From: Halosegnis rubeus
Lineage (GTDB): Archaea > Halobacteriota > Halobacteria > Halobacteriales > Haloarculaceae
DNA: 54,759 nucleotides
Assembly (NCBI RefSeq): GCF_009184545.1
Contig: NZ_QJOW01000009.1
Location: 1 to 54,759 of the forward strand
Direction of reading: 5' to 3'
Made by a program: the position numbers and the translations under genes. Under the pieces are notes generated by a model, which saw only the letters and a list, made by a program, of their open reading frames with translations, was not told where the DNA came from and did not search any database. Of the stretch, positions 8,811-17,634 are shown piece by piece (the first letter of the stretch is position 1; each line of letters starts with the position of its first letter).

Positions 8811-10543
8811 AGGTGCTCACCTCGCAGGGCGAAGAGACCGTTGTCCCCGCCGCTGGGGACCATCGGGAACACGTCCTCCTCCGGGGCGATGCGAACGTCC
8901 ACGACCGAGGGTCCCTCGTAGTCGAGGGCCGCCTCGATGGTGGCTTCCACGTCGTCGTAGCCGTCGATGGCGAACCCCTCCGCGCCGAACGCCTCGGCGA
9001 CGGCGTCGAACTTCGGCATCCAGTCGTACTCCGAGGCCATCCGGCGGCCCTCGAAGAAGCCGTCCTGCCACTGGCGCACCATCCCGATGAACTGGTTGTT
9101 CAACACGAAGACGGTGATGTCCATCTGTTCGCGGGCCGCGACGGTCAGTTCCTGACATGTCATCAGGAAGGAGCCGTCGCCGTCGAAACAGACGACGGTC
9201 TGGTCGTCGTCGGCCGCGACGCGCGCGCCGATGGCGGCGGGCACGCCGTAGCCCATCGTCCCCAGTCCGTGGCTCGAAATCCACGTTCGCGGCTGGGTGA
9301 AGGTCCAGTACTGACAGGCCCACATCTGGTGTTGCCCGACGCCGGTCGTGACGACGGTGTCGTCGTCGGTCGCGGCGTCGACAGCCTCCACGACGAACTG
9401 TGGTTTGACGGGGTCGTCCTCGTCGATGTGATAATCGAGCGGATACTCTTGCTTCCAGTCGCGACACCGCTCACACCAGTCGGCGGTGTCCGGCGAGCGG
9501 TCCATCGCGGCCGCGAACTGCTCGATGACCGCGCGGGCGTCACCGACCAGCCCGAAGTCCGCCTCGACGTTCTTCGAGATCTCGGCGGGGTCGATGTCGA
9601 TGTGGATGATTTCGGCGTCGGGCGCGAACGTCTCCACGCCGCCGGTCAGTCGATCGTCGAACCGCGTCCCGACGGCGAACATGCAGTCGGTCATCGTCAG
9701 CGCCATGTTGGCGTAGCCGGACCCGTGCATCCCACCCCACTCTAAGGAGAGGTCGTGGTCTTCCGGGAACGCGCCGATACCGGGCATCGTCGTGACGACC
9801 GGAATCTCGTGTTCGATGGCGAACTCGCGCAGCTGCTCGCTCGCCTCCGCGCGGATGACACCGCCGCCCGCGAGGATGACGGGGCGGTCGGCCTGCTGGA
9901 GCGCGTCCGCGGCGCGGCCGACGGCGCGTTCGTCTGCCGTCTCGGCGGGCACGTACGTCGGTGGCGTGCGCGGTGGGCCGGGTTCGCGGTCGGTCTCGCC
10001 GTTCGAGACGTCCTTCGGGAGGTCGACGAGCGTCGGTCCCTGCCGGCCCCGGTTGGCCATCGCGAACGCCTCGCCGACGGTGTCGCCGACTGAATCGGGG
10101 TCGTCCGCGAAGTAGTTCTCCTTCGTAATCGGACGGGTGACGCCGGTCGTGTCCGTCTCCTGGAAGGCGTCGCTGCCGACGAAATCCGTCGGCACCTGTC
10201 CAGTCAACGCGAGCACGGGGTCGGAGTCCATGTCGGCGTCGGCGATGCCGGTGACGAGATTCGTCGCGCCCGGCCCGGACGTGGCCAGACAGATGCCGGG
10301 GTCCCCGTCCACTGCCCCGTAGGCGTCGGCGGCGTGAACCGCTCCCTGTTCGTGGGCCATCGTGAGATGGGTCATCTCGGAGTCGTACAGCGCGTCGTAG
10401 ACGGGCATGATTGCTCCGCCCTGTACGCCGAACAGATGTTCGACGCCGGCGTTCTCTAGCGCGCGGACGACCGACTCGGCCCCTGTCGTCACCGGCGTCG
10501 GCTCGTCGGATTGGTCACTCGCTGTTGTCTGTTCGCTACTCAT
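8807..10543 (-). CDS. ilvB: Acetolactate synthase large (catalytic) subunit
   Basis: The product has 578 residues. It is a thiamine-diphosphate enzyme that joins two pyruvates, or pyruvate and 2-ketobutyrate. The catalytic glutamate lies in the MAHEQGAVHAADAY block near 64, the FAD/central domain follows, and the ThDP/Mg motif CFDGDGSFLMTCQEL with NNQFIG is near 445-475. The N-terminal 20 residues are a low-complexity Ser/Thr/Asp tail. It is the first full gene after a leader of about 164 bases containing a small upstream frame and an inverted repeat, so expression is probably controlled in the leader. Confidence 0.97.
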   Translation of the reverse strand: MSSEQTTASDQSDEPTPVTTGAESVVRALENAGVEHLFGVQGGAIMPVYDALYDSEMTHLTMAHEQGAVHAADAYGAVDGDPGICLATSGPGATNLVTGIADADMDSDPVLALTGQVPTDFVGSDAFQETDTTGVTRPITKENYFADDPDSVGDTVGEAFAMANRGRQGPTLVDLPKDVSNGETDREPGPPRTPPTYVPAETADERAVGRAADALQQADRPVILAGGGVIRAEASEQLREFAIEHEIPVVTTMPGIGAFPEDHDLSLEWGGMHGSGYANMALTMTDCMFAVGTRFDDRLTGGVETFAPDAEIIHIDIDPAEISKNVEADFGLVGDARAVIEQFAAAMDRSPDTADWCERCRDWKQEYPLDYHIDEDDPVKPQFVVEAVDAATDDDTVVTTGVGQHQMWACQYWTFTQPRTWISSHGLGTMGYGVPAAIGARVAADDDQTVVCFDGDGSFLMTCQELTVAAREQMDITVFVLNNQFIGMVRQWQDGFFEGRRMASEYDWMPKFDAVAEAFGAEGFAIDGYDDVEATIEAALDYEGPSVVDVRIAPEEDVFPMVPSGGDNGLFALRGEHL

Positions 10544-10628
10544 TGGTTCGTGGTGTGGTGGTGTCGTGCCATCGATAGGGCTGGCTGGTGGTCGAAAACG
10601 GTGCGAACGGTCGAGAAGAGTGGGTACT

Positions 10629-10648
10629 GTAGGGGGTCAGACCCCTAC
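10629..10648. promoter_or_regulatory. Inverted repeat in the ilvB leader, spanning the leader-peptide stop codon
   Basis: The sequence contains GTAGGGG (10629-10635) and CCCCTAC (10642-10648). A tighter alternative pairing GGGGTC/GACCCC is centred on 10639. On the ilvB strand the TGA of the upstream frame sits in the middle. Position, symmetry and overlap with the end of the leader peptide suggest an RNA hairpin that a terminating ribosome would melt, or a protein-binding operator. The 3' end of leuA is about 165 bases further upstream on the same strand, so a role as leuA terminator is less likely. Confidence 0.55.
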
Positions 10649-10705
10649 AATACGAATCTGGGCGACGCTCACCGTCGGACGACCCGGCGTGTGTGCGTCG
10701 GTCAT
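10637..10705 (-). CDS. Putative 22-residue leader peptide of the ilv operon
   Basis: ATG 10705 lies about 2 bases after the transcription start predicted from the TATA element at 10731-10738, so translation would begin leaderless. The peptide starts MTDAHTPGRP and ends VSVAQIRIVGV before TGA at 10639-10637. Six of its last eleven residues are Val or Ile, the end products made by the operon. Its last four codons and the stop are inside an inverted repeat. This is the layout of a bacterial attenuator leader. No such mechanism is established for haloarchaea as far as I know, so the assignment is a hypothesis. The frame is too short for codon statistics to prove it. Confidence 0.5.
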   Translation of the reverse strand: MTDAHTPGRPTVSVAQIRIVGV

Positions 10706-10730
10706 CTGTACGCGTCTCTCGTCGTGGGTG

Positions 10731-10738
10731 AATAAAAC
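10731..10738 (-). promoter_or_regulatory. TATA element of the ilvB leader
   Basis: On the minus strand it reads GTTTTATT. It is centred 27 bases before the predicted transcription start near 10707, which coincides with the leader-peptide ATG at 10705. The result is a leader of about 164 bases before ilvB, unusual in a group where most transcripts are leaderless. Confidence 0.5.
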
Positions 10739-10813
10739 GGCATACACTCGCGCAAACGTTACCGCGACGGCGGGCGCGACGCTCGCCGCCGGGCGCGGTC
10801 GCGGGTGTCGACC

Positions 10814-12032
<1,219 letters not shown>

Positions 12033-12056
12033 GGTATCTCTATTCAGAGGGGTCAC

Positions 12057-12066
12057 GGTATTTAAT
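12057..12066 (-). promoter_or_regulatory. TATA element of leuA
   Basis: On the minus strand it reads ATTAAATACC, centred about 30 bases before ATG 12032. This supports 12032 as the true translation start of a nearly leaderless transcript. It therefore supports reading the frame break as a frameshift rather than a wrong start call. Confidence 0.55.
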
Positions 12067-12267
12067 CGTTGTGTCGGCACAGTTGTTGCCGACTCGCGCA
12101 AAACATTCGGCCGATTCAGATGCTTATTTGCCACAAAATCTGTGTGGATAGTGATTTGAGCGTCGTATACAATTTAAATGTCCACAAACTGCTCCCACTC
12201 CCGGTCGAGCACGAGTCACCGGCTGCGGGCGCGTGGATTTTTGCCCGCCGGGCGTCCACGGGTAGCT

Positions 12268-12552
12268 ATGAGCGAGTTCGAACTCGACTTACAGTCGGCC
12301 GAGGGGGACATGGACGTGCCCGACGAGGACAGCGTAGTTCTCGGTATCCTGGACGGCGAGACGCCAGACGCCGAGTGGATTGCGCTCGTCGAGGCAGGCA
12401 ACACGCTCGTCCTCGACATCGAAGGCGACCTCTCCGAGCTCGCGGCCGGCTTCGCGACCGAGATTACGGACCGGGGCGGCGAGCTGATGCATTTCCGCGG
12501 CTTCCTCGTCGTCTCGCCGCCTGGCCGCGACATCGACACCGATCGACTCTAA
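12268..12552 (+). CDS. DUF5779 family protein
   Basis: The product has 94 residues, starting MSEFELDLQSAEGDMDVPDE and ending PPGRDIDTDRL. The middle (SVVLGILDGETPD, then LVEAGNTLVLDIEGDLSELA) matches a small haloarchaea-specific family that I know as DUF5779. The ELMHFRGFLVVSPP strand is also conserved. It is soluble, acidic and has no catalytic motif. The 235-base gap before it carries a TTTAAAT element near 12173 and the divergent leuA promoter. The start was set by the conserved MSEF rather than an upstream ATG at 12178. Confidence 0.75.
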   Translation: MSEFELDLQSAEGDMDVPDEDSVVLGILDGETPDAEWIALVEAGNTLVLDIEGDLSELAAGFATEITDRGGELMHFRGFLVVSPPGRDIDTDRL

Positions 12553-13037
12553 CTCTCCGGGCCGGAGCGTAATTCGTCCACGTCCGCGCCACAGCTAGCA
12601 CACTCCAGCACGTAGCTGTCACCCTCGACACGGTAGTCGCGGTCGGTCGCCGCACCGCAAGACGGACACTCCTCCTCGATGACGGCGTCGTCGCTATCCT
12701 TCGGTGCCCCCGCCGCGACGAGCCGACAGCCGTCCGGGCCAGCGACGCCCTTCTGTGGTGCGCCGGCGGGGACGAAGAACACCTCGCCCGCCTCGACGGT
12801 GTGTTCTTCCTCGGGCGTCTCGACCAGAAGGGTCCCGTCGAGCACGTAGAACAGTTCCTCGTGGTCGGGATGGTGATGATAGCCCCACGGGATTCGTTCG
12901 CCGGGGTCGGCGGTAATCACGTTGAAGCCGAACTCGCTCGCGCCGACGGCCTCGTCGATTTCCTTCTTGTGGCGGGTGGGGTTCGGGGCGTCGGACAGCG
13001 CGTCGACGACGACGTGCTCGTACTCGTGGTCGGTCAC
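12549..13037 (-). CDS. Cupin domain protein with a C-terminal zinc ribbon
   Basis: The product is about 162 residues. The cupin core is visible: PWGYHHHPDHEELFYVLDGTL gives the metal-binding His cluster, and the second motif is GEVFFVPAGAPQKG. A zinc ribbon follows at the C-terminus, with CPSCGAATD and CASCGADVDE (two CxxC pairs). GTG 13037 was chosen because the family begins near VTDHEYEHV. An in-frame GTG at 13055 is the alternative. Function is unknown. The fused zinc ribbon suggests a binding or regulatory role rather than a simple enzyme. Confidence 0.8.
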   Translation of the reverse strand: MTDHEYEHVVVDALSDAPNPTRHKKEIDEAVGASEFGFNVITADPGERIPWGYHHHPDHEELFYVLDGTLLVETPEEEHTVEAGEVFFVPAGAPQKGVAGPDGCRLVAAGAPKDSDDAVIEEECPSCGAATDRDYRVEGDSYVLECASCGADVDELRSGPES

Positions 13038-13112
13038 ACCGACACTGTGTCGCACACGACCAAAGCGTGTGCGGCTGTGGGGCTTATTAGCCCGCCGCCC
13101 CTCGTTCCTGAT

Positions 13113-13772
13113 ATGCCAATGAAGGGGGACGGCACGACGGAGCCGCGCAAAATCGACGACGCCGACGACGGGGTCGGCTGGATCGCCTATCCCGACGAAG
13201 GGATGCAGCGCGCCTCACACGCGCTCGCGACCGACGCCGGCACGCTGCTCGTCGACCCGGTCGACGCCGACGGCGTCGAGGAACTCTACGCCGACCGCGG
13301 TGAGGTGGGCGGCATCGCTATCTTGCTCGACAGACACGTCCGTGACGCCGAGGTGTTCGCCGACCGCCACGACGTGCCCGTCTACGCGCCGTCGTGGATG
13401 AACGTCGACAAGAAACTCGACGGGAGCGCCGACCCAATCGAGGAGTTCCTCGCCGACACCGACTACGACTGTATCGACCTCGACGTGTCAGTGTGGGACG
13501 AGGCGATTCTCACGGACGGCGAGACGCTCGTCGTCCCCGAAGCGCTCGGGACGGTCGGCTACTTCTGTGCCGGCGACGAGCCGATCGGTGTTCACCCGAT
13601 GTTGCGGCTGTTTCCGCCGCGGTCGCTCCGCGAGTACGATACGCGGCGAGTGCGCGTCGGCCACGGTGCAGGCGTCGCCGCGGAGACGACGATGCTGATT
13701 CGCGACGCCGTCGACAACGCGCGCCGCCGCCTGCCGAAGGCGTATCTCGGGGCCCTGCGCGACCTCCTCTGA
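13113..13772 (+). CDS. MBL-fold-like protein without the canonical metal motif
   Basis: The product has 219 residues. The pattern of a short N-terminal strand, TLLVDPVDADGVEELYAD, then GGIAILLDRHVRDAEVFADR resembles haloarchaeal metallo-beta-lactamase-fold proteins. The place of the usual HxHxDH motif holds LLDRHVRDAE, so only one His and one Asp remain. It probably lost the binuclear metal site. The C-terminus is basic (RRRLPKAYLGAL). The start ATG 13113 follows a CTTATTAG promoter element by about 27 bases. The substrate is unknown. Confidence 0.7.
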   Translation: MPMKGDGTTEPRKIDDADDGVGWIAYPDEGMQRASHALATDAGTLLVDPVDADGVEELYADRGEVGGIAILLDRHVRDAEVFADRHDVPVYAPSWMNVDKKLDGSADPIEEFLADTDYDCIDLDVSVWDEAILTDGETLVVPEALGTVGYFCAGDEPIGVHPMLRLFPPRSLREYDTRRVRVGHGAGVAAETTMLIRDAVDNARRRLPKAYLGALRDLL

Positions 13773-13808
13773 GTCACCGTTATACCCGCGACGCACCTCT
13801 GTGCTCGT

Positions 13809-14216
13809 GTGCTGTATCTCACCCGTGGACTCGTGACCGTGCTCTTGGAGATGGCGAGCGACCGCGACCCGGAATCGCTGACGGTCGCGCTCGTGACGCA
13901 GCCGGCGGGTGACCTCGACGGCTGTACGCTCGACCCGGCCCAGCCGGTCTTCACCGAGTTCTACCTGCCAGACGCGGCCGGCTCGCTCGATGCCGTCTTC
14001 GGGATGGACATCGGGACCCCCGACTCCGACGGGCGTTTCGTCTCACACCCCGACGGCCCACTGGACGTGACCGTGACCGATGACTTCCACAGCGTCGTCT
14101 TCGTCGCCGTCCCGCCGTACGACCGCGACTCGCTGGCCGCGTTCGACCGCTCCGGGACCGAACTGCCGCTCACCGTGCTCGACGTCGAGCCTGATGAGGT
14201 GCCCTTCGAGGGTTAA
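13809..14216 (+). CDS. Conserved haloarchaeal protein of unknown function
   Basis: The product has 135 residues with a GTG start, beginning MLYLTRGLVTVLLEMASDRD. The block GRFVSHPDGPLDVTVTDDFHSVVFVAVPPYDR looks like a beta-sandwich with a conserved His/Asp pair. I recall the same fold of sequence in other haloarchaea as a conserved uncharacterised protein of similar length. There is no signal peptide or membrane segment. It converges on the next gene, overlapping its 3' end by four bases. Confidence 0.7.
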   Translation: MLYLTRGLVTVLLEMASDRDPESLTVALVTQPAGDLDGCTLDPAQPVFTEFYLPDAAGSLDAVFGMDIGTPDSDGRFVSHPDGPLDVTVTDDFHSVVFVAVPPYDRDSLAAFDRSGTELPLTVLDVEPDEVPFEG

Positions 14217-14422
14217 CGCAGATAGCCGAGGTCGTGCAGCTGGTCGGCGATCTCTTGGAACTCGGCTTCCGTCAACTCGCCGCCCTGCTGGTGTTGGATG
14301 ACGATACTTCGCAGGAGAAAGCGAACGAGATCCGAGGTCGAAGAGAAGCTCGTCCCTTCGATGGTCTCGTCGACGCGCTCGGCGAGATCCTTCGGAATCG
14401 ACACCGTGGTGTAGTCGGTCAT
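14213..14422 (-). CDS. Ribbon-helix-helix DNA-binding protein
   Basis: The product has 69 residues: MTDYTTVSIPKDLAERVDET gives the beta-strand, followed by two helices (SSTSDLVRFLLRSIVIQHQQ) and a short C-terminal helix. The form is that of the CopG/MetJ class of dimeric repressors or antitoxins. It starts five bases after the aglJ-like gene ends, on the same strand, so the two are probably co-transcribed. It could regulate the glycosylation genes or be an orphan regulator. No toxin-like partner is adjacent. Confidence 0.8.
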   Translation of the reverse strand: MTDYTTVSIPKDLAERVDETIEGTSFSSTSDLVRFLLRSIVIQHQQGGELTEAEFQEIADQLHDLGYLR

Positions 14423-14426
14423 ACCG

Positions 14427-15410
14427 CTACTCGTCGCTCCCGGCTGTTTTGCGTTTCGGCGGCGACTCCGGTTCCTCCTCGTCGGCGAGTCGCTCGACCA
14501 ACTGCTCCATCCGTCGAGTCTGTTCGCGGTTCGCCGTGATGATTACGTCCGACAGTACCCCGAAGACGAGCAGTTGGACCCCGAGGATGACGGCCGCCGC
14601 CCCGACGACGGTGAGCGCCTCGTGTGAGACGGGCGGCGTCCGCAGGAACCACTCGACGCCGACGTAGACGGCAATCACCAGCCCAGCGAGCAGCGAGACG
14701 GTGCCGACCGACCCGAAATAAAAGAGCGGATTGCTGGTCTTGGCCAGCCGGTACAGCGTCGCGAAAATGCGTGCGCCGTCGGCAATCGGGTGGAGGTTCG
14801 TCTCCGAACCGGCCGGTCGGGCGCGGTACGTGACGGGGACGACCTCGACGGTCGTGCCGTGTTTGACTGCCTCGACGGAGAGTTCCGTCTCGATGCCGAA
14901 GCCGTCCGCGGAGAGGGCGTATCGCTGGAACGACCGTCGGGTGAACGCGCGATACCCCGAGAGGATGTCGCTGAGTCGCTCCCCATGAATAACTCCGAAG
15001 ACGCGGTTCGCTAAGCGATTTCCAATTTTGTTGAGCCGGGTCATCGCCCCCGGTTCCAGATTCGCGAACCGGTCGCCGATGACGTGGTCGGCCCGGCCGT
15101 GCTGAATCGGGTCGAGCATGCGCTCGGCGTCTGCCGGGTCGTAGGTGCCGTCGGCGTCGGCCATCAACACCACGGGACGGTGAATCTCCTCGTCGATAGC
15201 CTGTCGAATCGCCTGTCCCTTGCCGTGGCCGCACTGTTCGACGACGCGCGCGCCGGCGTCCCGCGCTCGTGCTCGCGTGTCGTCGTCGGAGCCGCCGTCA
15301 ACGACGAGTACCTCGTCGAAGCCAACGTCGCGGAACCCGGCGACCACGGAGCCGACGGTCTCGGCCTCGTTCATCGCCGGCAGGAGGACGCAGACCTCGG
15401 CAGGATTCAT
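14427..15410 (-). CDS. aglJ: Dolichyl-phosphate hexosyltransferase, AglJ type
   Basis: The product has 327 residues. It is an N-terminal GT2 domain with LLPAMNEAETVGSVV, VVDGGSDDDT and the metal-binding ADADGTYDP, followed by two hydrophobic segments near 233-255 and 270-292 and a charged cytoplasmic tail. In Haloferax volcanii AglJ adds the first hexose of the S-layer N-glycan to dolichyl phosphate at the inner face of the membrane. The match in architecture and the location beside aglB support this. A close dolichyl-phosphate glucosyltransferase paralogue is the alternative. Confidence 0.78.
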   Translation of the reverse strand: MNPAEVCVLLPAMNEAETVGSVVAGFRDVGFDEVLVVDGGSDDDTRARARDAGARVVEQCGHGKGQAIRQAIDEEIHRPVVLMADADGTYDPADAERMLDPIQHGRADHVIGDRFANLEPGAMTRLNKIGNRLANRVFGVIHGERLSDILSGYRAFTRRSFQRYALSADGFGIETELSVEAVKHGTTVEVVPVTYRARPAGSETNLHPIADGARIFATLYRLAKTSNPLFYFGSVGTVSLLAGLVIAVYVGVEWFLRTPPVSHEALTVVGAAAVILGVQLLVFGVLSDVIITANREQTRRMEQLVERLADEEEPESPPKRKTAGSDE

Positions 15411-15455
15411 ACGCCGAGGTGGTTTCCCCGCCTGTGAAAAGCTTCCGACAGGCGG

Positions 15456-16547
15456 TTACGGCTCGATTCGCACCCGCTCGCGCGCCTCGGTGACGGCCTC
15501 GCGCATTCCGTCTGTGAAGGCGGCCTCGCCGTACTGTTCTGCTCCCGCGGCAATCGCCGCGGCGTCCCACTCGACGCCCGACTCGCACAGGCGGTCGAGG
15601 GCCGCAGCGAGGTGCTCGCTTCCCCGGTCGTACAGCAGGCCGTTCTCGCCGTCGCGAATCTGATAGCGCGTGTAGCCGTCGCGGACTCCGACGACGGGCG
15701 TCCCACTCGCCAACGCCTCGACGGGGACGATACCGAAGTCCTCGTTGCGAGCCGCGAAGACGAAGCCCTTCGCCCGTGCGAGCAGGTCACGTTTCTCCGA
15801 CTCTGAGAGAAAGCCCCGGAACTCGACGTTGTCCGTCGCCATCGACTCCAGGCGGTCGGCTTCGGGGCCGTCGCCGCCGACGACGAGCCGGTCGTCGCGG
15901 TCGGCGAAGGCGCGCACGATCTCGTCGATGCGCTTCGACTCGTCCAGCCGCGAGAAGGTGAAGAAGAACGCCTCACGCTCGTCGTGCGGGCGCACCTCGT
16001 AGCTGTCGACCGGCACCGGCGGGTAGACGACGCGCACGTCGTCGATACCCCAGTAGCGGCGCACCCGCCGCGCGATGAGTTCGGAGTTGGCGACGTACAC
16101 GTCGGGGTACGCGAGGTTCTGCGCGTAGAGGACGCGCGTCGTGAATGCGTACGCGCGAACGAGGGGGTCACCGCCCTTATCCGGAAACCGGTCGTATGCG
16201 GCCCGCGGTGTCGAGTGGACGTACTTTACCACTGGCTGGTCGTCCGGCGGGACGTACCACCCCGGCTCGTTCCCGCTCTGGACGAGCACGTCGTACTCGT
16301 GCAACTCGGGGACGTGCTGGAACGCCCAGGCGTAGAACGCATCACGCACGAGGGGCGATTCCTTCCAGCGGGCGAGCGGGGAGTCGTCGAACAGGCTCAC
16401 GTGCTCGGTATCGCTGTCCGGGAGGGCGTCGTCGTCGCCGAAGCCGTAGTACAGCGGCGCGTCGAACGTCTCTGCGAGCCGTTCAGCGACCACCTCGCCG
16501 CCACCGTGTGCGAGGTAGTTACCGTGGACGACGGCGATTTCTGTCAT
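15456..16547 (-). CDS. Glycosyltransferase family 4 protein
   Basis: The product has 363 residues of GT-B fold. The N-terminal acceptor part has VVHGNYLAHGGGEVVAERLA. The donor part has FFFTFSRLDESKRIDEIVRA, the GGDGPEADRLE block and the family signature NEDFGIVPVEALASGTPVVG near 270-290. There are no membrane segments. It probably transfers a sugar from a nucleotide donor during glycan assembly for AglB. It is on the same strand as the AglJ-type and GT2 genes. Confidence 0.87.
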   Translation of the reverse strand: MTEIAVVHGNYLAHGGGEVVAERLAETFDAPLYYGFGDDDALPDSDTEHVSLFDDSPLARWKESPLVRDAFYAWAFQHVPELHEYDVLVQSGNEPGWYVPPDDQPVVKYVHSTPRAAYDRFPDKGGDPLVRAYAFTTRVLYAQNLAYPDVYVANSELIARRVRRYWGIDDVRVVYPPVPVDSYEVRPHDEREAFFFTFSRLDESKRIDEIVRAFADRDDRLVVGGDGPEADRLESMATDNVEFRGFLSESEKRDLLARAKGFVFAARNEDFGIVPVEALASGTPVVGVRDGYTRYQIRDGENGLLYDRGSEHLAAALDRLCESGVEWDAAAIAAGAEQYGEAAFTDGMREAVTEARERVRIEP

Positions 16548-16609
16548 ACTCGGCTCTCTCGGCGTCGCCTCTTATTGGTTGTCTCCCGTCGTGTGTCGTC
16601 CGCGACTGT

Positions 16610-17545
16610 TCACCGCCAGTGGTAGTAACCGTACAGATAGCCGAGCCCGGTCGCGAACGTCAAGACGAGTAACATCACGAACTGCTGGAGCTTCGCGCTC
16701 GTCGGCTCCGAGACGAGTCCGCGAACGCGCTCGGGCAGGTACTCGCCTACGAGCCGCCGGAGGAAGGCGGTCTCGTCGCTGCTCGACTCGGGGACGAAGC
16801 GCGCCATCCCCCGCTTCGAGACGCCCTGCCAGAAGGCGCGTTTGAGGAGCCACACGGAGTCCGTCCGGTACTCGTAGATTCTGTGCTCGACGAGCGCGTC
16901 GGGGACGTACCAGACCCCTTCGCCGAACTCGTCTGCGAGCCGGATACACAGCTCCGTCTCGCCGCCCTGCATCTGTTTGTCCCCCTTCCGACCGCCGACG
17001 GTCGGCTCGAAGCCGCCGAGCGCTTCGAACGTCTCGGCGCGGACGGCGAGATTCGACCCCATGCCGTTGCGGATCTCGCCCGCCTGCTCGCGGTCGCCGT
17101 CCGGGCCAAAGCCGCGGTGGGCCGCGCCGATGAGGAAGTAGAACTCCTCGGGGAGAAACGAGGGTTTGTCGGCGACCCACCGGGGAACCATCCGGCCTCC
17201 CGTGGCGTGGCGGTCGTGGCTCTCGTGGGCGGCGACGAGCTTCTCGAGCCAGTCGGGGGCGGCGATGGCGTCGTCGTCGATGAACGCGATGATGTCGCCC
17301 GTCGCGACGGCTCCACCGCGGTTGCGAGCGACGAGCAGTCCTTGATTCTCATCGAGGCTCGCAATTCGCACGTCCGGGTGGCCGCCGTAGTCGCGTTCCA
17401 TCAGCTCAGTCACGCGCGCGGAGCCGTCCGAGACGAGGACGACCTCCACGTCGTCGTACGTGCCCGCGAGCACGGAATCGGCGGCGGCCCGGAGGTCGGT
17501 GTAGCGGTCCGGCTCGTGGGTACAGACCACGACTGACACCTGCAT
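16610..17545 (-). CDS. Membrane-associated GT2 glycosyltransferase, AglG-like
   Basis: The product has 311 residues. A GT2 domain shows VSVVVCTHEPDR, VSDGSARV and the DxD-type FIDDDAIA. A conserved GMGSNLAVRAETFEALGGF block follows, with GGETELCIRLAD near 195. A single hydrophobic segment ends the protein (about 287-307, MLLVLTFATGLGYLYGYY). It resembles the haloarchaeal glucosyl-dolichyl-phosphate glucuronosyltransferase AglG, so it may add the second sugar. The ATG at 17545 (MQVSVVV) was chosen over an upstream in-frame GTG. It is divergent from aglB. Confidence 0.8.
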   Translation of the reverse strand: MQVSVVVCTHEPDRYTDLRAAADSVLAGTYDDVEVVLVSDGSARVTELMERDYGGHPDVRIASLDENQGLLVARNRGGAVATGDIIAFIDDDAIAAPDWLEKLVAAHESHDRHATGGRMVPRWVADKPSFLPEEFYFLIGAAHRGFGPDGDREQAGEIRNGMGSNLAVRAETFEALGGFEPTVGGRKGDKQMQGGETELCIRLADEFGEGVWYVPDALVEHRIYEYRTDSVWLLKRAFWQGVSKRGMARFVPESSSDETAFLRRLVGEYLPERVRGLVSEPTSAKLQQFVMLLVLTFATGLGYLYGYYHWR

Positions 17546-17634
17546 GCAGACCACTCCACGGGCGGGCGATATGGGTCTTGTCTCTCGTCGGGAACATGAG
17601 AAGGCTTATGAGTGTTTTCGAGCACTTCGAACCA

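Noticed and set aside
7126-9090. 654-codon plus-strand frame across ilvC and ilvN
   Set aside because: A shadow of the GC-rich third positions of two real genes; it spans their junction and shows no domain.
10555-10813. 93-codon minus-strand frame covering the ilvB leader
   Set aside because: Arg/Ser-rich with no structure, and it overlaps the promoter. The short Ile/Val-rich frame and hairpin fit the region better.
14213-14422. RHH protein as antitoxin of a toxin-antitoxin pair
   Set aside because: The neighbouring frames are a glycosyltransferase and a conserved protein on the other strand; no RelE- or PIN-like partner is present.
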